Positions 12,452 to 22,471 of a DNA stretch of 64,000 bases are shown here, one piece after another (position 1 is the stretch's first letter; each line of letters begins with the position of its first letter). The notes beneath the pieces were generated by a model that saw only the letters and a program-made list of their open reading frames with translations, did not search any database and was not told the DNA's origin. The position numbers and the translations under genes are program-made. The stretch comes from Batkoa obscura. Taxonomy: Eukaryota > Entomophthoromycota > Entomophthoromycetes > Entomophthorales > Batkoaceae. The stretch is taken from positions 330,237 to 394,236 of the forward strand of contig JASVEC010000035.1 of NCBI GenBank assembly GCA_030770535.1, in the 5' to 3' direction.

Positions 12452-12555
12452 TATGGGGATGTATCTTTGTGTTTAAAAATTTTACCAACAGTCTTTCCAC
12501 TCAAATAGTGCTTAAAAGATGGAAAAAGTAATTAAACTGAAAAAACATCTCCATA
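12452..12555 (-). mobile_element. 105-bp hairpin MITE, copy 3 (inverted partner)
   Basis: Starts TATGGGGATGTAT and ends ACATCTCCATA. It lies 41 bp from the inverted copy at 12309, so together they form a large imperfect palindrome. Confidence 0.92.
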
Positions 12556-12870
12556 TATTTATACATTATCATACACATAATGTTAAAGCTGAAATGGATA
12601 AGGTTATATAAAAATGTTATAAAAATAATTTTGAGCTAATTTTTCTTTGATATTGTCTAAAATAGGTAATTAAGCGCTTTTCATGATAGAGAGAGTAGTT
12701 GCACTAGTATTACCCAAATCTCAAACCTTTAATATATATAAAATAACTTTTTTGACTGTGTTCTATATTATAAAGTTTAGGACTATCAACATTTAAAAGT
12801 TGTTTTAATTCTAATTAACACAGCGTTTTACCTATAATGTAAGACTTTCTATATATAAATTTCACTTTCT

Positions 12871-12938
12871 AATCGTCTATTCCCAAAAGAACATCCATTA
12901 TCTTTAACCCTTCACTTACGTTCTTCAGTTTGAAAATG
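12871..12938 (-). pseudogene. Relic of an ADH C-terminus
   Basis: Read on the minus strand, TGAAGAACGTAAGTGAAGGG aligns with the C-terminal coding stretch of ADH-1 (TGAAGGATGTAAATAAAGGA); the differences in this block are all transitions. A little further on GACGATTAGAA resembles the last codons (R-x-x-L-E). It has stops and no longer codes. It points to a former inverted ADH copy beside the gene at 13.2 kb. Confidence 0.45.
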
Positions 12939-12952
12939 TAATATTTAAATAA

Positions 12953-12981
12953 ACATACAAACATACAAACATACAAACATA
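12953..12981. repeat. Short tandem repeat ACATACAA
   Basis: About 3.6 copies of an 8-bp unit in the upstream region of ADH-2. Confidence 0.85.
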
Positions 12982-13071
12982 AAAAATTAATGCCCAATAA
13001 ATAAAACACTACATCAAAAATGCTGAAACTTAATAGCAGGACGCCAAAACCCCATAATTAAATAAGCTATT

Positions 13072-13079
13072 TATAAAAA
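13072..13079 (+). promoter_or_regulatory. Possible TATA box of ADH-2
   Basis: TATAAAAA about 125 bp before the start. This is further than in the other ADH genes, so the assignment is weak. Confidence 0.3.
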
Positions 13080-13201
13080 CACGATCAAAAAACTCTAAAC
13101 TCCTACGAAAAGCCACATTATCAATTAGCCTAATCAAATTCTATAAAGAACTTCAATTTCATTTCTACTTCAATTTTCAAATTTTAATCTCACTTAAAAA
13201 A

Positions 13202-14275
13202 ATGACATTTGAGCCCAATATCCAACAAGAGCCTCAATTTACCGGCTGGGCGTGTTATGCGAAGGGCAAAAAACTACAGCTACTCTCTTATACTCCTGTT
13301 AAGCTCTTAGATAACGATATTGAAATTGAAATCTCTCATTGTGGTATCTGTGGTTCAGATATTCATACCTTAGATAGTGTATGGGGTAAAACAAACTATC
13401 CTACAATTGTAGGACATGAAATTGTAGGAAAAGTAGTCGCTTTAGGTAAAGGTGTAACTAATTTTAAACTTGGTGATAGAGTAGGTGTAGGTGCCCAATG
13501 TGCTGCTTGTTTATTACCAGATTGTAAACCATGTTCAGTAAAACAAGATGCTCAATGTCCTAAGATGACATGGACTTATAATGACAAAAGATTCAGTGAT
13601 GGAGCTAAAACTTATGGTGGATATGCTGATAAAGTCAGAGTACAAGGTGACTATGCTTTTCATATTCCAGAAAGTATTCCGTCCGATTATGCTGCTCCTT
13701 TATTATGTGCTGGTGCTACAGTATTTTCACCAATGTTAAGATATAAATTTAAAGCAGGTGATAGAGTTGGTGTCGTTGGTATTGGTGGGTTAGGTCATTT
13801 AGCCATTATGTTTGCTAGTAAATTAGGATGTGAAGTAACTGCATTTTCAAGAAATGAAAGCAAAAAGGAAGAAGCTCTCCAATTAGGAGCTAAACATTAT
13901 GTAGCAACAAGTGATGAAGGTCAATTAGAAAAAGCTAAAAACTCATTAGACTTTTTAATTGTTACAAGTCCTATTAGAAAATCTCAATGGTCTCAAGTGG
14001 CCCGTTGGATGGATTTGGAAGGTAGAATTGTTTTATTGAGTTTGTCAAAGGAACCTTTAGTGCTTCCGCCTTTTTTGCTTAATGTCAAAAATTTATCTGT
14101 TACTGGTAGTTTGATTGGGTCTATCGATGAAATTAAGACTATGTTACAGTTTGCTGCTGAGCATCAAATTTATCCTATCATTCAAAAGTATGACATGAAG
14201 CAAGTTAATGTAGCATTAAATCATATGAGGAATGGTGAGGCCAAGTATAGGATTGTGTTAGCTAATAAATTATAA
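13202..14275 (+). CDS. Zinc-dependent alcohol dehydrogenase, CAD/Adh6 type (ADH-2)
   Basis: Intronless, 357 residues. All catalytic ligands are present (SHCGICGSD, VGHEIVG, LLCAG), as are the cysteine lobe CAACLLPDCKPC and the NADP-type GIGGLGH...FSRNESKK segment. Bases 13405-13968 are the same as 9686-10249 of ADH-1 (inverted) except at one site (13681), synonymous positions included, and a further block at about 13292-13370 also matches. The N-terminal ~30 residues and the C-terminal third (for example VLPPFLLNVKNLSVTGS) differ clearly. This mosaic means the middle was overwritten by gene conversion. The C terminus ends LANKL rather than the VLEN of most paralogues here. Confidence 0.95.
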   Translation: MTFEPNIQQEPQFTGWACYAKGKKLQLLSYTPVKLLDNDIEIEISHCGICGSDIHTLDSVWGKTNYPTIVGHEIVGKVVALGKGVTNFKLGDRVGVGAQCAACLLPDCKPCSVKQDAQCPKMTWTYNDKRFSDGAKTYGGYADKVRVQGDYAFHIPESIPSDYAAPLLCAGATVFSPMLRYKFKAGDRVGVVGIGGLGHLAIMFASKLGCEVTAFSRNESKKEEALQLGAKHYVATSDEGQLEKAKNSLDFLIVTSPIRKSQWSQVARWMDLEGRIVLLSLSKEPLVLPPFLLNVKNLSVTGSLIGSIDEIKTMLQFAAEHQIYPIIQKYDMKQVNVALNHMRNGEAKYRIVLANKL

Positions 14276-14979
14276 TAGAGATGAAATCTACACATCATTT
14301 CAATAAATTACCTTTGTCCATGTATTCCTTTTGTCTCAGTAAACTTTTATATTTAATATACAAAGTTATTTATGTTTTATTAAGACTACAGTTTAAGAAT
14401 ATAATTGATAAAAATTGTAATTTTTTTATTAAAATAAATCATTTTGTATATTTAATCATACTTTTTAATTTCAACCTTAATTAAATGATTTATTATTCTT
14501 ATTCATATAGCCTATTTTCTGTTTAATCCTTATTTAATTTTATTATTATTTACCCTTGGAGTAGTCATTGATTTAGAGTTTGTGGAAATTCAGATTTACC
14601 TACTTTTAACAGTGATAACTTTGGAGATGTTCAAATTAATTTCTGAATTTAGTTGAAAATTAACCCAAATATAAGTTTTTAAATTTATAAGTCCTTAATG
14701 TATGATTAGTTAAATTTAAAAAGCTTAAAATTAAATAAAAATTTGAATAACTTATTTCAGTCATTTTATTTGTTTTAATTAATTTTTTTGATTATATAGG
14801 AATATAAATAAGACCAGATTTAATAAATTTGGATCATTATAAAAAACAAGCCATATTATTATAATTTGGCATTTTATATTTAAAAAATAATAAAAAATAA
14901 TAAAAAATAATAAAATAATAAAATAACAAATAAAGTTTATTTTGATTATTTATCTAAAGTACTAAATTATGATTCAATA
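14276..14979. other. Intergenic, with A/T-rich simple repeat
   Basis: No gene seen. A short repeat of AAAAAATAAT (three units, then decaying) occupies about 14880-14926. Confidence 0.5.
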
Positions 14980-15084
14980 TATGAGAGTGTTTTTTTTGAC
15001 TTCATTATTTTTTCCATTTTCTAAGCGCCATTTAAGCGGAAAATTTGTTAATAAAATTCTTAAACACAAAAAAATATCTCCATA
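14980..15084 (+). mobile_element. 105-bp hairpin MITE, copy 4
   Basis: TATGAGAGTG ... core TTTTCTAAGCGCCATTTAAG ... ATCTCCATA. Confidence 0.9.
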
Positions 15085-15369
15085 TGCAAGAGATTGTTTG
15101 ACTGATTTAATGTTTAAAAATTTTATAAAAATTCTTGTTATATTGCTTATATTATATAAGGATAATTAATTATAGTTTTAGGGCTACTCCCTCCCATGCA
15201 GTTCTTATTAAATAATATATCAATAATGTGATTATAAGGCTAAAATAGTTTATTTGTTTGATAAGAAATTTATAATATTAGGTATAAAGCAATTAATAAT
15301 AAATATTCTTCAACAAAGTTTTATAGAAAGATACATTTACATACTACGACTTTGATTGATATCAATACA

Positions 15370-15473
15370 TATGGGGCTGTTTTTTTTAGTTTCATTATTT
15401 TTCCATTTTTTAAGCGCTATTTATGTGGAAAAATTGTCAGTAAAATTCTTAAATACAAAAATACATCCCCATA
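15370..15473 (+). mobile_element. 105-bp hairpin MITE, copy 5
   Basis: TATGGGGCTG to CATCCCCATA, flanked as CATATGGGG and CCCCATATG. The ends are near perfect. Confidence 0.95.
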
Positions 15474-15543
15474 TGTTATATTAGTAAAAGCTTTGCTAAT
15501 CTGAGAATTTTTATTGAGTTTAGTAGAAACCCTGCTGAGTTAG

Positions 15544-15983
15544 TGTGAAATCTGGTACTCAGTGATTGGAATCAAAAGCAGCTATTGCCTAGTTAACTAC
15601 ACTATAAGTCGAAAGGCCTTAGTTTATGTGACTGAAATAGACTTGGATTATGAAAAATAATACGTAATAAGTTATGGGCTATGTAAGGCAAATAGAATAG
15701 ACAATACCATTGAGTAAACTTAGTGGCTTTATTAAATGCACGAGATATTAAGGAATAGTTCAATTAAAAAGCCTCGAGCTAGTATACTCTAAAATCTCTT
15801 TTATACTCCGAAAAGTATAGATATCAAAACAAGAGGATAACATCCTTTGAGACAAAGATAGAAATTCTCATAGCAGATCAAACTAAGAGCGTGGGATTGG
15901 TTGTCTCTAAATTCGAGAACACAACAGCTTAAGCGATTATTATCCTATAATTAACCATGGGGCTGACAAAGCGATATTTCACA
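15544..15983. mobile_element. Solo-LTR-like fossil, copy A
   Basis: A 440-bp block with TG...CA ends (TGTGAAATCTGG at the left, CGATATTTCACA at the right), flanked by GTTAG and GTTAC, a near match to the 5-bp target duplication of LTR retrotransposons. A second copy lies inverted at 33917-34316 and is about four-fifths identical by eye, so both are fairly old. No internal region or coding part is present in the window. Without it, family assignment beyond LTR-like is not possible. Confidence 0.65.
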
Positions 15984-16111
15984 GTTACAATACAAACTAT
16001 AATAAAACAATTTAAAACTATGTCAAGTATTTTTAGCTTTCAATAAACAATTTATTTTTATAGAATCTCAAGCGAAGTTTTTAAAATTTAGAATATTTAA
16101 AAATTACATAA

Positions 16112-16140
16112 AAAAATGAAACCAATTGGAACATCCCCAT
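16112..16140 (-). mobile_element. Fragment of the 105-bp MITE
   Basis: Only the last ~29 bp remain (AATGAAACC...ACATCCCCAT). It abuts another copy 12 bp downstream. Confidence 0.65.
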
Positions 16141-16151
16141 CTATTATATTA

Positions 16152-16251
16152 TATAGGAGTGTTTTCATGGCTTCATCGCTTTTTCGATTTTTTAAGCGCT
16201 ATTTGAGTGGGAAGGCTCAGTAAAATTCTTACAAAAAAATACATTACCATA
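16152..16251 (+). mobile_element. 105-bp hairpin MITE, copy 6
   Basis: TATAGGAGTG ... TTTTTTAAGCGCTATTTGAG ... TACATTACCATA. Confidence 0.9.
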
Positions 16252-16356
16252 CGTTTAAAATGTACAGTACAATTTTTTAACTGAAAATAGCTTAAGAACT
16301 AAAAGAGATGATTATGAGTTATTGATTTTTTTTAAATATCAAAAACATATTAAGTA

Positions 16357-16461
16357 TATGGGAGTATTTTTTTTAACTTCATTATTTTTTCCATTTTTTA
16401 AGCGCTATCTGAGCGGAAAATTTGTTAATAAAACTCTTGAACACAAAAATACATCCCCATA
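16357..16461 (+). mobile_element. 105-bp hairpin MITE, copy 7
   Basis: TATGGGAGTA to TACATCCCCATA, with the full core TTTTTTAAGCGCTATCTGAG. Confidence 0.95.
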
Positions 16462-17380
16462 TAAAGTATGTAGTATTAAATGAAGCTCAATCTTGGTAGT
16501 AATTATCTAAAAAGTGTTTTTTAATGTTAAAGAACTGATTTTTTTTAGAATCACTATTATTTATTTCTAATTATTTAAGCTATGAATAGTAAATATAAGT
16601 AATAACAGAATTAAATAAAAATTAAATTCATAGTTTCCATAAAAGCTAAAAAACGAAATAATAATAATGCATTTAATCGGTTTAATAATACTGACAGGAA
16701 TTGTTTTTAATAGAATATAACACTAATATATGATCTTAATAACCAGAAGGCTAAATAAAAAACAAACATTCTCAATGAAATTCATGAACTTAAAAATCAT
16801 CAGGTATTTCGTTACACTTCATTTTATTATTTTTAAAAATACGCAAAGCTAGTAATGCTCAGTGTAGGAATTGTAAGTTTATCTGGTAACTTTTTTATAC
16901 AATATTCTATTTCTTGAAACGCTATCAATATCTATTTAATCAATGTAAATGATTATTTGTACTATAAAAACGAAACATCTGATTTTTATAAATCAGTAAG
17001 ATGTCAAAGCATGCTTATTTTTTGTTTATAAAAATACAACATCGAAATTACAATCAATGCTACTTCATCAAGCTATTTGAGCTCATATCTGCCTTCTATA
17101 CTATAACTTATTACTTTTACTCTATATATAACATTCTTAATTTATTATTGATCAAAATACTATACTAAGTATTCTTAATTATTGTTTGGTGCTAAAAAAA
17201 CTCTTAAATTCCAAAATTAATAGTTCAGCCGTGACTCCGAATTGATAATGAAAATACAAGTTAAGGGGCATGTCGGTAGATCTTGCTTCAGCTTCCAATT
17301 GTGCTCATTTAGGATAAATCCAACTTCAACCAAAAAAAATAAAAGCGAAAATTAAAAGAAACTTAAATTAAATTAGGAGG
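16462..17380. other. Intergenic gap upstream of ADH-3
   Basis: AT-rich. No gene or repeat copy is recognised apart from the promoter sequences close to ADH-3. Confidence 0.4.
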
Positions 17381-17388
17381 TATAAATA
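17381..17388 (+). promoter_or_regulatory. TATA box of ADH-3
   Basis: TATAAATA in a GGAGG-TATAAATA context, 45-52 bp before the start codon. Confidence 0.6.
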
Positions 17389-17432
17389 GTAGGCTAACTG
17401 TAGTAATCACTAAAACAATAATAATAATAATC

Positions 17433-18473
17433 ATGGATCTTATTAACGCCTGGGCAAGTCACGGAAAAAACGAAAAATTACAAAAGTTCACTTATGAAGC
17501 TGCTCTATTATTAGATGATGACATTGAAGTAGAAATAACCCATTGTGGTATCTGTGGATCCGATATCCATACCTTAGATAGTGGCTGGGGGCCAACAGAA
17601 TATCCAGTAATTGTAGGTCATGAGATTATAGGTAAAGTGAGCAAATTAGGTAGTAAAGTAACCAAATTTCAACTTGGTGATAGAGTAGGTATAGGAGCAC
17701 AATGTGAAGCTTGTCTTAAACCAGAATGCTATGAATGTAACTTAAAACAAGAAAACATGTGTCCAGACGCGATATGGACATACAATAATCGTAGGAAAAG
17801 GGATGGGGCTAAAGCTTATGGCGGATATGCTGAAAAGGTTAGAGTACAACATAATTTCGCTTTCAAATTACCAAATTCAATACCTTCAGATTATGCTGCT
17901 CCTTTATTATGCGCTGGCACAACAGTGTTTACGCCAATGTTAAGATATAAGCTTAAAGCTGGAGATAACGTAGGCATCGTTGGTATTGGTGGATTGGGGC
18001 ATTTGGCTATTATGTTTGCTAATAAGTTAGGATGTAATGTTACTGCTATTTCAAGATCAAATAAAAAACAAGAAGAAGCCATAGGTTACGGTGCATCAAA
18101 TTTTATTGCTACTGATGATCCAGAGCAAGTAGCCAAAGGAAGTCGTACATTAAACTATTTAATTGTAACTGCATGTGCAGAAGATGCAAATTGGGAAATG
18201 TATTGTAGTTGGATGAAATTGGAGGGCAGAATCATTCTATTAGGAATACCCGAAGCCAATTTGTCAATTCCTCCTTTTGCTTTATTATTAAAAAACTTAT
18301 CTGTTACTGGTAGTTTGATTGGGTCTATTAATGAAATTGAACATATGCTCCAATTTGCTGCAAATCACAACATTCGTCCAGTTATTGAAAGATTTCCTAT
18401 GAGTGAGGTTAATAATGCCGTGCAATATGTACGTGATAACAAAGTACGTTATCGAGTTGTTTTAGAAAATTAA
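17433..18473 (+). CDS. Zinc-dependent alcohol dehydrogenase, CAD/Adh6 type (ADH-3)
   Basis: Intronless, 346 residues. Ligands are C38 (THCGICGSD), H63 and E64 (VGHEIIG) and the LLCAG cysteine. The structural lobe is CEACLKPECYEC...C. The cofactor site GIGGLGH precedes AISRSNKK, which again favours NADP(H). The N terminus is about ten residues shorter than in ADH-1 and ADH-2, and it groups with them and ADH-4 by the (L)LDDDIEVEI motif ahead of the zinc site. No conversion-like identity block with its neighbours is apparent. Confidence 0.95.
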   Translation: MDLINAWASHGKNEKLQKFTYEAALLLDDDIEVEITHCGICGSDIHTLDSGWGPTEYPVIVGHEIIGKVSKLGSKVTKFQLGDRVGIGAQCEACLKPECYECNLKQENMCPDAIWTYNNRRKRDGAKAYGGYAEKVRVQHNFAFKLPNSIPSDYAAPLLCAGTTVFTPMLRYKLKAGDNVGIVGIGGLGHLAIMFANKLGCNVTAISRSNKKQEEAIGYGASNFIATDDPEQVAKGSRTLNYLIVTACAEDANWEMYCSWMKLEGRIILLGIPEANLSIPPFALLLKNLSVTGSLIGSINEIEHMLQFAANHNIRPVIERFPMSEVNNAVQYVRDNKVRYRVVLEN

Positions 18474-18678
18474 TGGCAACTTTTATATTTCTCAAATAAA
18501 CTCCAGTTTTTTATTTATTAGGGTTTTCTAAAGTAGTCTAACCTTTTATGCAAAAAAATAGGTCATAGGCTACTAATAGTCACAATTTTTAAAATTTTTA
18601 ATAAAGAATTATTTTACACAAATATCCTAATTTTATTACAACTATAAAAAATCAATCAGTTATATTCCATAACCACCA

Positions 18679-18782
18679 ATGGGAGTGTTTTTTTTAATTT
18701 CATTATTTTTTCCATTTTTTAAGCGCTACTTAAAGTGGAGATTTTGTTGGTAAAATTCTTAAACACAAAAGTACATCCTCAA
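18679..18782 (+). mobile_element. 105-bp hairpin MITE, copy 8
   Basis: AATGGGAGTG ... TTTTTTAAGCGCTACTTAAA ... GTACATCCTCA, about 200 bp after ADH-3. Confidence 0.88.
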
Positions 18783-18863
18783 TAATGAAATATTAATTGC
18801 TTTCTATTGATTTAAAATAGCTGGTCAAAAGTTTGAAACTAATATAGCAAAGAATTTTATTGA

Positions 18864-18961
18864 TATGGGGTGTTTTTTTAGCTTCATTACTTTTTTTTAT
18901 TTTTTCCGCTTAATAGTACTTGAGATGAAGAAGGTAATGAAGCTAAAAAAACATCCCCATA
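18864..18961. mobile_element. Fold-back derivative of the 105-bp MITE
   Basis: Left end TATGGGGTG followed by TTTAGCTTCATTAC; right end GTAATGAAGCTAAA followed by ACATCCCCATA. Both arms derive from the same end of the family, giving about 27 bp of near-perfect inverted repeat, and the usual AGCGCT core is gone. Confidence 0.85.
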
Positions 18962-19757
18962 TAGTTAATAATTTTTTTTGATTGGAACTTATTTCCTTTG
19001 ATAATTAAGCCTAATTTTACAAAATAGTTTTATAGTTATTATTTTGCAACTTGAATCACAAAAAAAGGTCAGACCACTTAGAAAAATCCTAATATTTTAC
19101 TAATTCCTAGCATATAACTTAAATTGAGTTAGTAGTTTTGGTTTTATATTTAAATGAACAAATTGTTGGGTGCAAAAAAATACTCCCAAATTGTATAACA
19201 AACATTTTTTTGAAATTAATTAAAAATATTCTAAGCTGTTATTAAAACAGCCTAATCTTTTACAAAAAGTAAAAGGAAGTATATTTTGTTAGACTAAAAA
19301 GTTAGTTAAAAGGATAGTTTTTCTTAAAATACTAGTTAGGTAATTTTTTGGAATCCTAAATCCCAAATTAACTAGATAAAACAAGATTTTAGCAGTAGCA
19401 TTGAACATAAATTTAATTTCAATTTATAATAAAGTATTTCAATTGCCAAATATGTCATATAGTTTTTATCTACATTAAATTCCAAAACCTGAAAATCCCT
19501 AATCTATAGTTCAGTTTGTGATATCAAAATGTGATAACAAGAATGACAAAAAATTGATCCATTTAACTAAACAATATATATTGATCTCGTAATAATTATA
19601 ATACATTATTTAAAAATTGCATTTAACAGTGTGAAAATTCATCAGATTATAGCCAAATAAATTCCACAACTTTCTAAATAAAGTAAACCCATCTCGAATT
19701 TGATGTTGCCATAACTTAAGGGAGGAAACTTGATCTAGCTTAATTTAAACAAAAAAC
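18962..19757. other. Intergenic gap upstream of ADH-4
   Basis: AT-rich. A stretch near 19150-19190 (AAATTGTTGGGTGC...ATACTCCCA) may be a badly decayed MITE end. Nothing else is recognised. Confidence 0.35.
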
Positions 19758-19765
19758 TATAAATA
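19758..19765 (+). promoter_or_regulatory. TATA box of ADH-4
   Basis: TATAAATA 36-43 bp before the start codon. Confidence 0.55.
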
Positions 19766-19800
19766 ATCATTACTTTCCCACTAACTTACTCATTAAAATA

Positions 19801-20840
19801 ATGGAAATAATAAAAGGGTGGGCATGTTTTGGAAAAGGCCAAGCCTTAATAAAGTTCGAATATGAGGTACCTCCTATCCTGGACGACTTTATTGAAGTTG
19901 AAATCACACATTGTGGTATCTGTGGCTCTGACATCCACATGCTAGATTCTGCTTTTGTACCAATGAAATATCCAATAATTGTAGGCCATGAGATAGTTGG
20001 TAGAATATCAAAATTAGGCAGTAAAGTTTCTGGTTTTCAGCTTGGCTCTAGGATAGGGATAGGTCCACAATGTCAAGCCTGTTTCTCTTCCGATTGTGCC
20101 TCTTGCCTTTATCAACAAGAAAATATGTGTGACAAAGCGATATGGACCTATTGTAATAAGACTAAAAAGGATGCAACTCAAGCATATGGCGGATATGCCG
20201 AAAGAATTAGGGTTATGGCGCAGTTTGCTTATTTAATACCTGAAAATATCCCCAGTGATTATGCGGCACCTCTACTATGCGCTGGAACAACCATTTATGC
20301 CTCACTGGCTAGATTGAATATACATAAAAAACACAAAGTTGGTATCTTTGGTATCGGTGGGTTGGGCCACTTATCGGTAATGTTTTGTAAAGCTATGGGG
20401 CTTGATATAACAGCATTTTCTAGTTCTGAATCCAAAAGGAGAGATACAATGGAACTAGGTGTGAATAAGTTTATAAATGTACAAAATGAAGAGCAAAGCT
20501 TATCAGTAAAGGATAGTATTGATTATTTATTTATAACAGGAATATGGAAGGAGATACATGGGAGCAATATATTAAGTTTATGAAACATCATGGACATATT
20601 GTTTTATTAAGTATATCTAAGAATGACTTAGTTATCAATCCTTTGCTATTACTATTTAAAAGCATTACTATATCTTCAAGTTTGTTTGGTTCTATTAAAG
20701 AAACAAAAGAAATGTTAGACTTTGCTTTGAAACACAATATTCGTCCCAAGGTTGAGAAATTTCCTATGAGTGAAGTTAATACTGCTATATCCTTAGTAAG
20801 AAAGGGTGGGGTTCGATACAGAATTGTTTTGGAAAATTGA
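19801..20840 (+). pseudogene. Zinc alcohol dehydrogenase with one frameshift (ADH-4)
   Basis: The first 247 or so codons read normally: C38/H63/E64 zinc site, lobe CQACFSSDCASC...C, LLCAG, GIGGLGH, SSSESKR. The frame then shifts by one base near 20540 (just after DYLFITG) and ends early at 20583. The remaining C-terminal ~98 residues (EGDTWEQYIKFMKHHGHIVL to YRIVLEN) follow intact in the other frame. A single lesion in an otherwise clean gene suggests recent loss or a sequence error. It also carries unusual residues such as GSRIGIG for GDRVGVG. No GT-AG intron explains the shift. Confidence 0.85.
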
Positions 20841-21007
20841 TTTTGTTCCTTTTTTAAATTAATAAATCCTTTTGATCATTATTAGATATGTAGTTTATTT
20901 CTATTTTGTTAAAGTATTTTGATTTTAATATTAGTTTTAAAAACTGCTAACTTTTTTTTACTATTAGTCAATATATTTAACGAATAAAACCTATTTTAAA
21001 ATGAGAA

Positions 21008-21104
21008 TATGGGAATGTTTTTTGTTTCATCGTTTTTTTCATTTTTTAAGCGCTATTTGAGTGGAAAAGCTATCAGTAAAATTCTTAAAAAATACATCTT
21101 CATA
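21008..21104 (+). mobile_element. 105-bp hairpin MITE, copy 9
   Basis: TATGGGAATG ... TTTTTTAAGCGCTATTTGAG ... ACATCTTCATA, 170 bp after ADH-4. Confidence 0.9.
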
Positions 21105-22088
21105 TAGTAAATTTTAAATTTATAATTATTTATAGCAAATAAAACTTTGATAAAGCTATTTTTTATTATTATATAAGCTAAAAAAATTAGTGATTTATAA
21201 AAGCAATTATTAAAACAATCATAGAATACTTATGTAAACGCATATTAGAAGAAACCATAGTAGCAAATTAAGTGCTAGAATCCTTAAAGTGGAGCGCTTG
21301 CTCCTCAAACAATGCTTTGACTCTTTGGGGATCTTAGTATATTGTTTTCATTATTCAACTTCCAAACCAAAATATACTTTAGATAATAATCGTCAAGTAT
21401 AATACCATTGTATAAAAAACTTTATTTAATGAGCTGTTTTTATAAAAGAACAGTTTGCAGTCAAATATTTCTCGCTGCTTTAACTTATGGTCAATTTTAT
21501 TTAATACGAATTTAATGCTATAAAAAGGGTTAAAATTGCTCTAAAACCTTTTATAGAAATAAGTTATCTTTTTATAAGTTAGTATTTAATAAGTTTGAAA
21601 GAAAGGAATTCGAAACAACATAGAATACTGCTAAATTTAAAGCGAAAATTTTACTCAAAAGGTGCAACTTATAAAGTTTGAGGAATGCTTACATGTACTG
21701 AATGTAATGAATTATTTTTGATTGTCATAAATTTTTATAAATCACTTGAAAAACAAAAATTAGAGTAAGGAATTTTGCAAACAATTTAAAAAATTAATTC
21801 AGCAAACAATTTAAAATCCAAAATCCCACTATTTCATTGGCTTTTTCCCAGCCAGCTTAAAATTTTTTTTCGTGCAAAAGGCAGGGGTTGATTGGATGAA
21901 CGATTGGAGAAAATTTACCACTAGTGCTAGCTTATCACCTTCTTTTGCTCATTACCTATCCCTTCTTTGGTTTTAATTGACAAGAATGTAAGTATGCTCT
22001 TCAATTTTACACCAACTTTTTTTACACCATCAACAATCAAAAAAAAATATATCAACTATGATACTAACTTTGATAAACTCGTAGTAAA
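21105..22088. other. Intergenic region and eL30 leader
   Basis: No coding relic seen. Just before RPL30, GTAAGTATGC at 21986 and CTCGTAG at 22079-22085 could bound an intron in the 5' untranslated region, which is common for ribosomal protein genes. Confidence 0.35.
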
Positions 22089-22471
22089 ATGGTTAACGTT
22101 AAGAAAACAAAAAAGTCTTCTGAGTCCATCAACTCCCGTCTTGCTCTTGTAATGAAGAGTGGTAAATACCATCTCGGTTACAAATCAACCCTTAAGAGCG
22201 TACGTGAAGGTAAAGCCAAGCTTATCCTTATCTCCGCTAATTGCCCACCTCTCAGAAAATCTGAGATCGAATATTACGCTATGTTGTCCAAGACTGGTGT
22301 TCACCATTATACTGGAAGTATGGTTTTTAAGTTGAGATAATTTAAATAGTATATTAATATAAAATTTTAGACAATATTGAACTTGGTACCGCTTGTGGTA
22401 AATACTTTCGTGTTGGTGTACTTTCAATCACTGATGGTGGTGACTCAGATATCATCAAGAGCACTGAATAA
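22089..22471 (+). CDS. RPL30: 60S ribosomal protein eL30 (2 exons)
   Basis: Exons 22089-22317 and 22371-22471 give 109 residues, the normal size. The start [20 protein letters not shown] is followed by [40 protein letters not shown] and [15 protein letters not shown]. The splice A|AC supplies the N of the conserved [17 protein letters not shown], and the end is [10 protein letters not shown]. The donor is GTATGG rather than the GTAAG usual in this window. eL30 is a large-subunit ribosomal protein of the L7Ae/L30e fold. Confidence 0.97.

Noticed and set aside
12303-12500. 65-codon minus-strand frame
   Set aside because: It lies entirely within the inverted MITE pair.
14281-14484. Open frame of 67 codons after ADH-2
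   Set aside because: Composition is that of AT-rich noncoding DNA (Ile/Leu/Phe/Tyr/Lys runs), with no motif and no codon pattern. It is probably 3' flanking sequence.
20500-20600. An intron explaining the ADH-4 frame change
   Set aside because: No GT-AG pair there restores the frame without losing conserved residues, and all other ADH copies are intronless.
22185-22427. 80-codon minus-strand frame
   Set aside because: Antisense shadow of RPL30.
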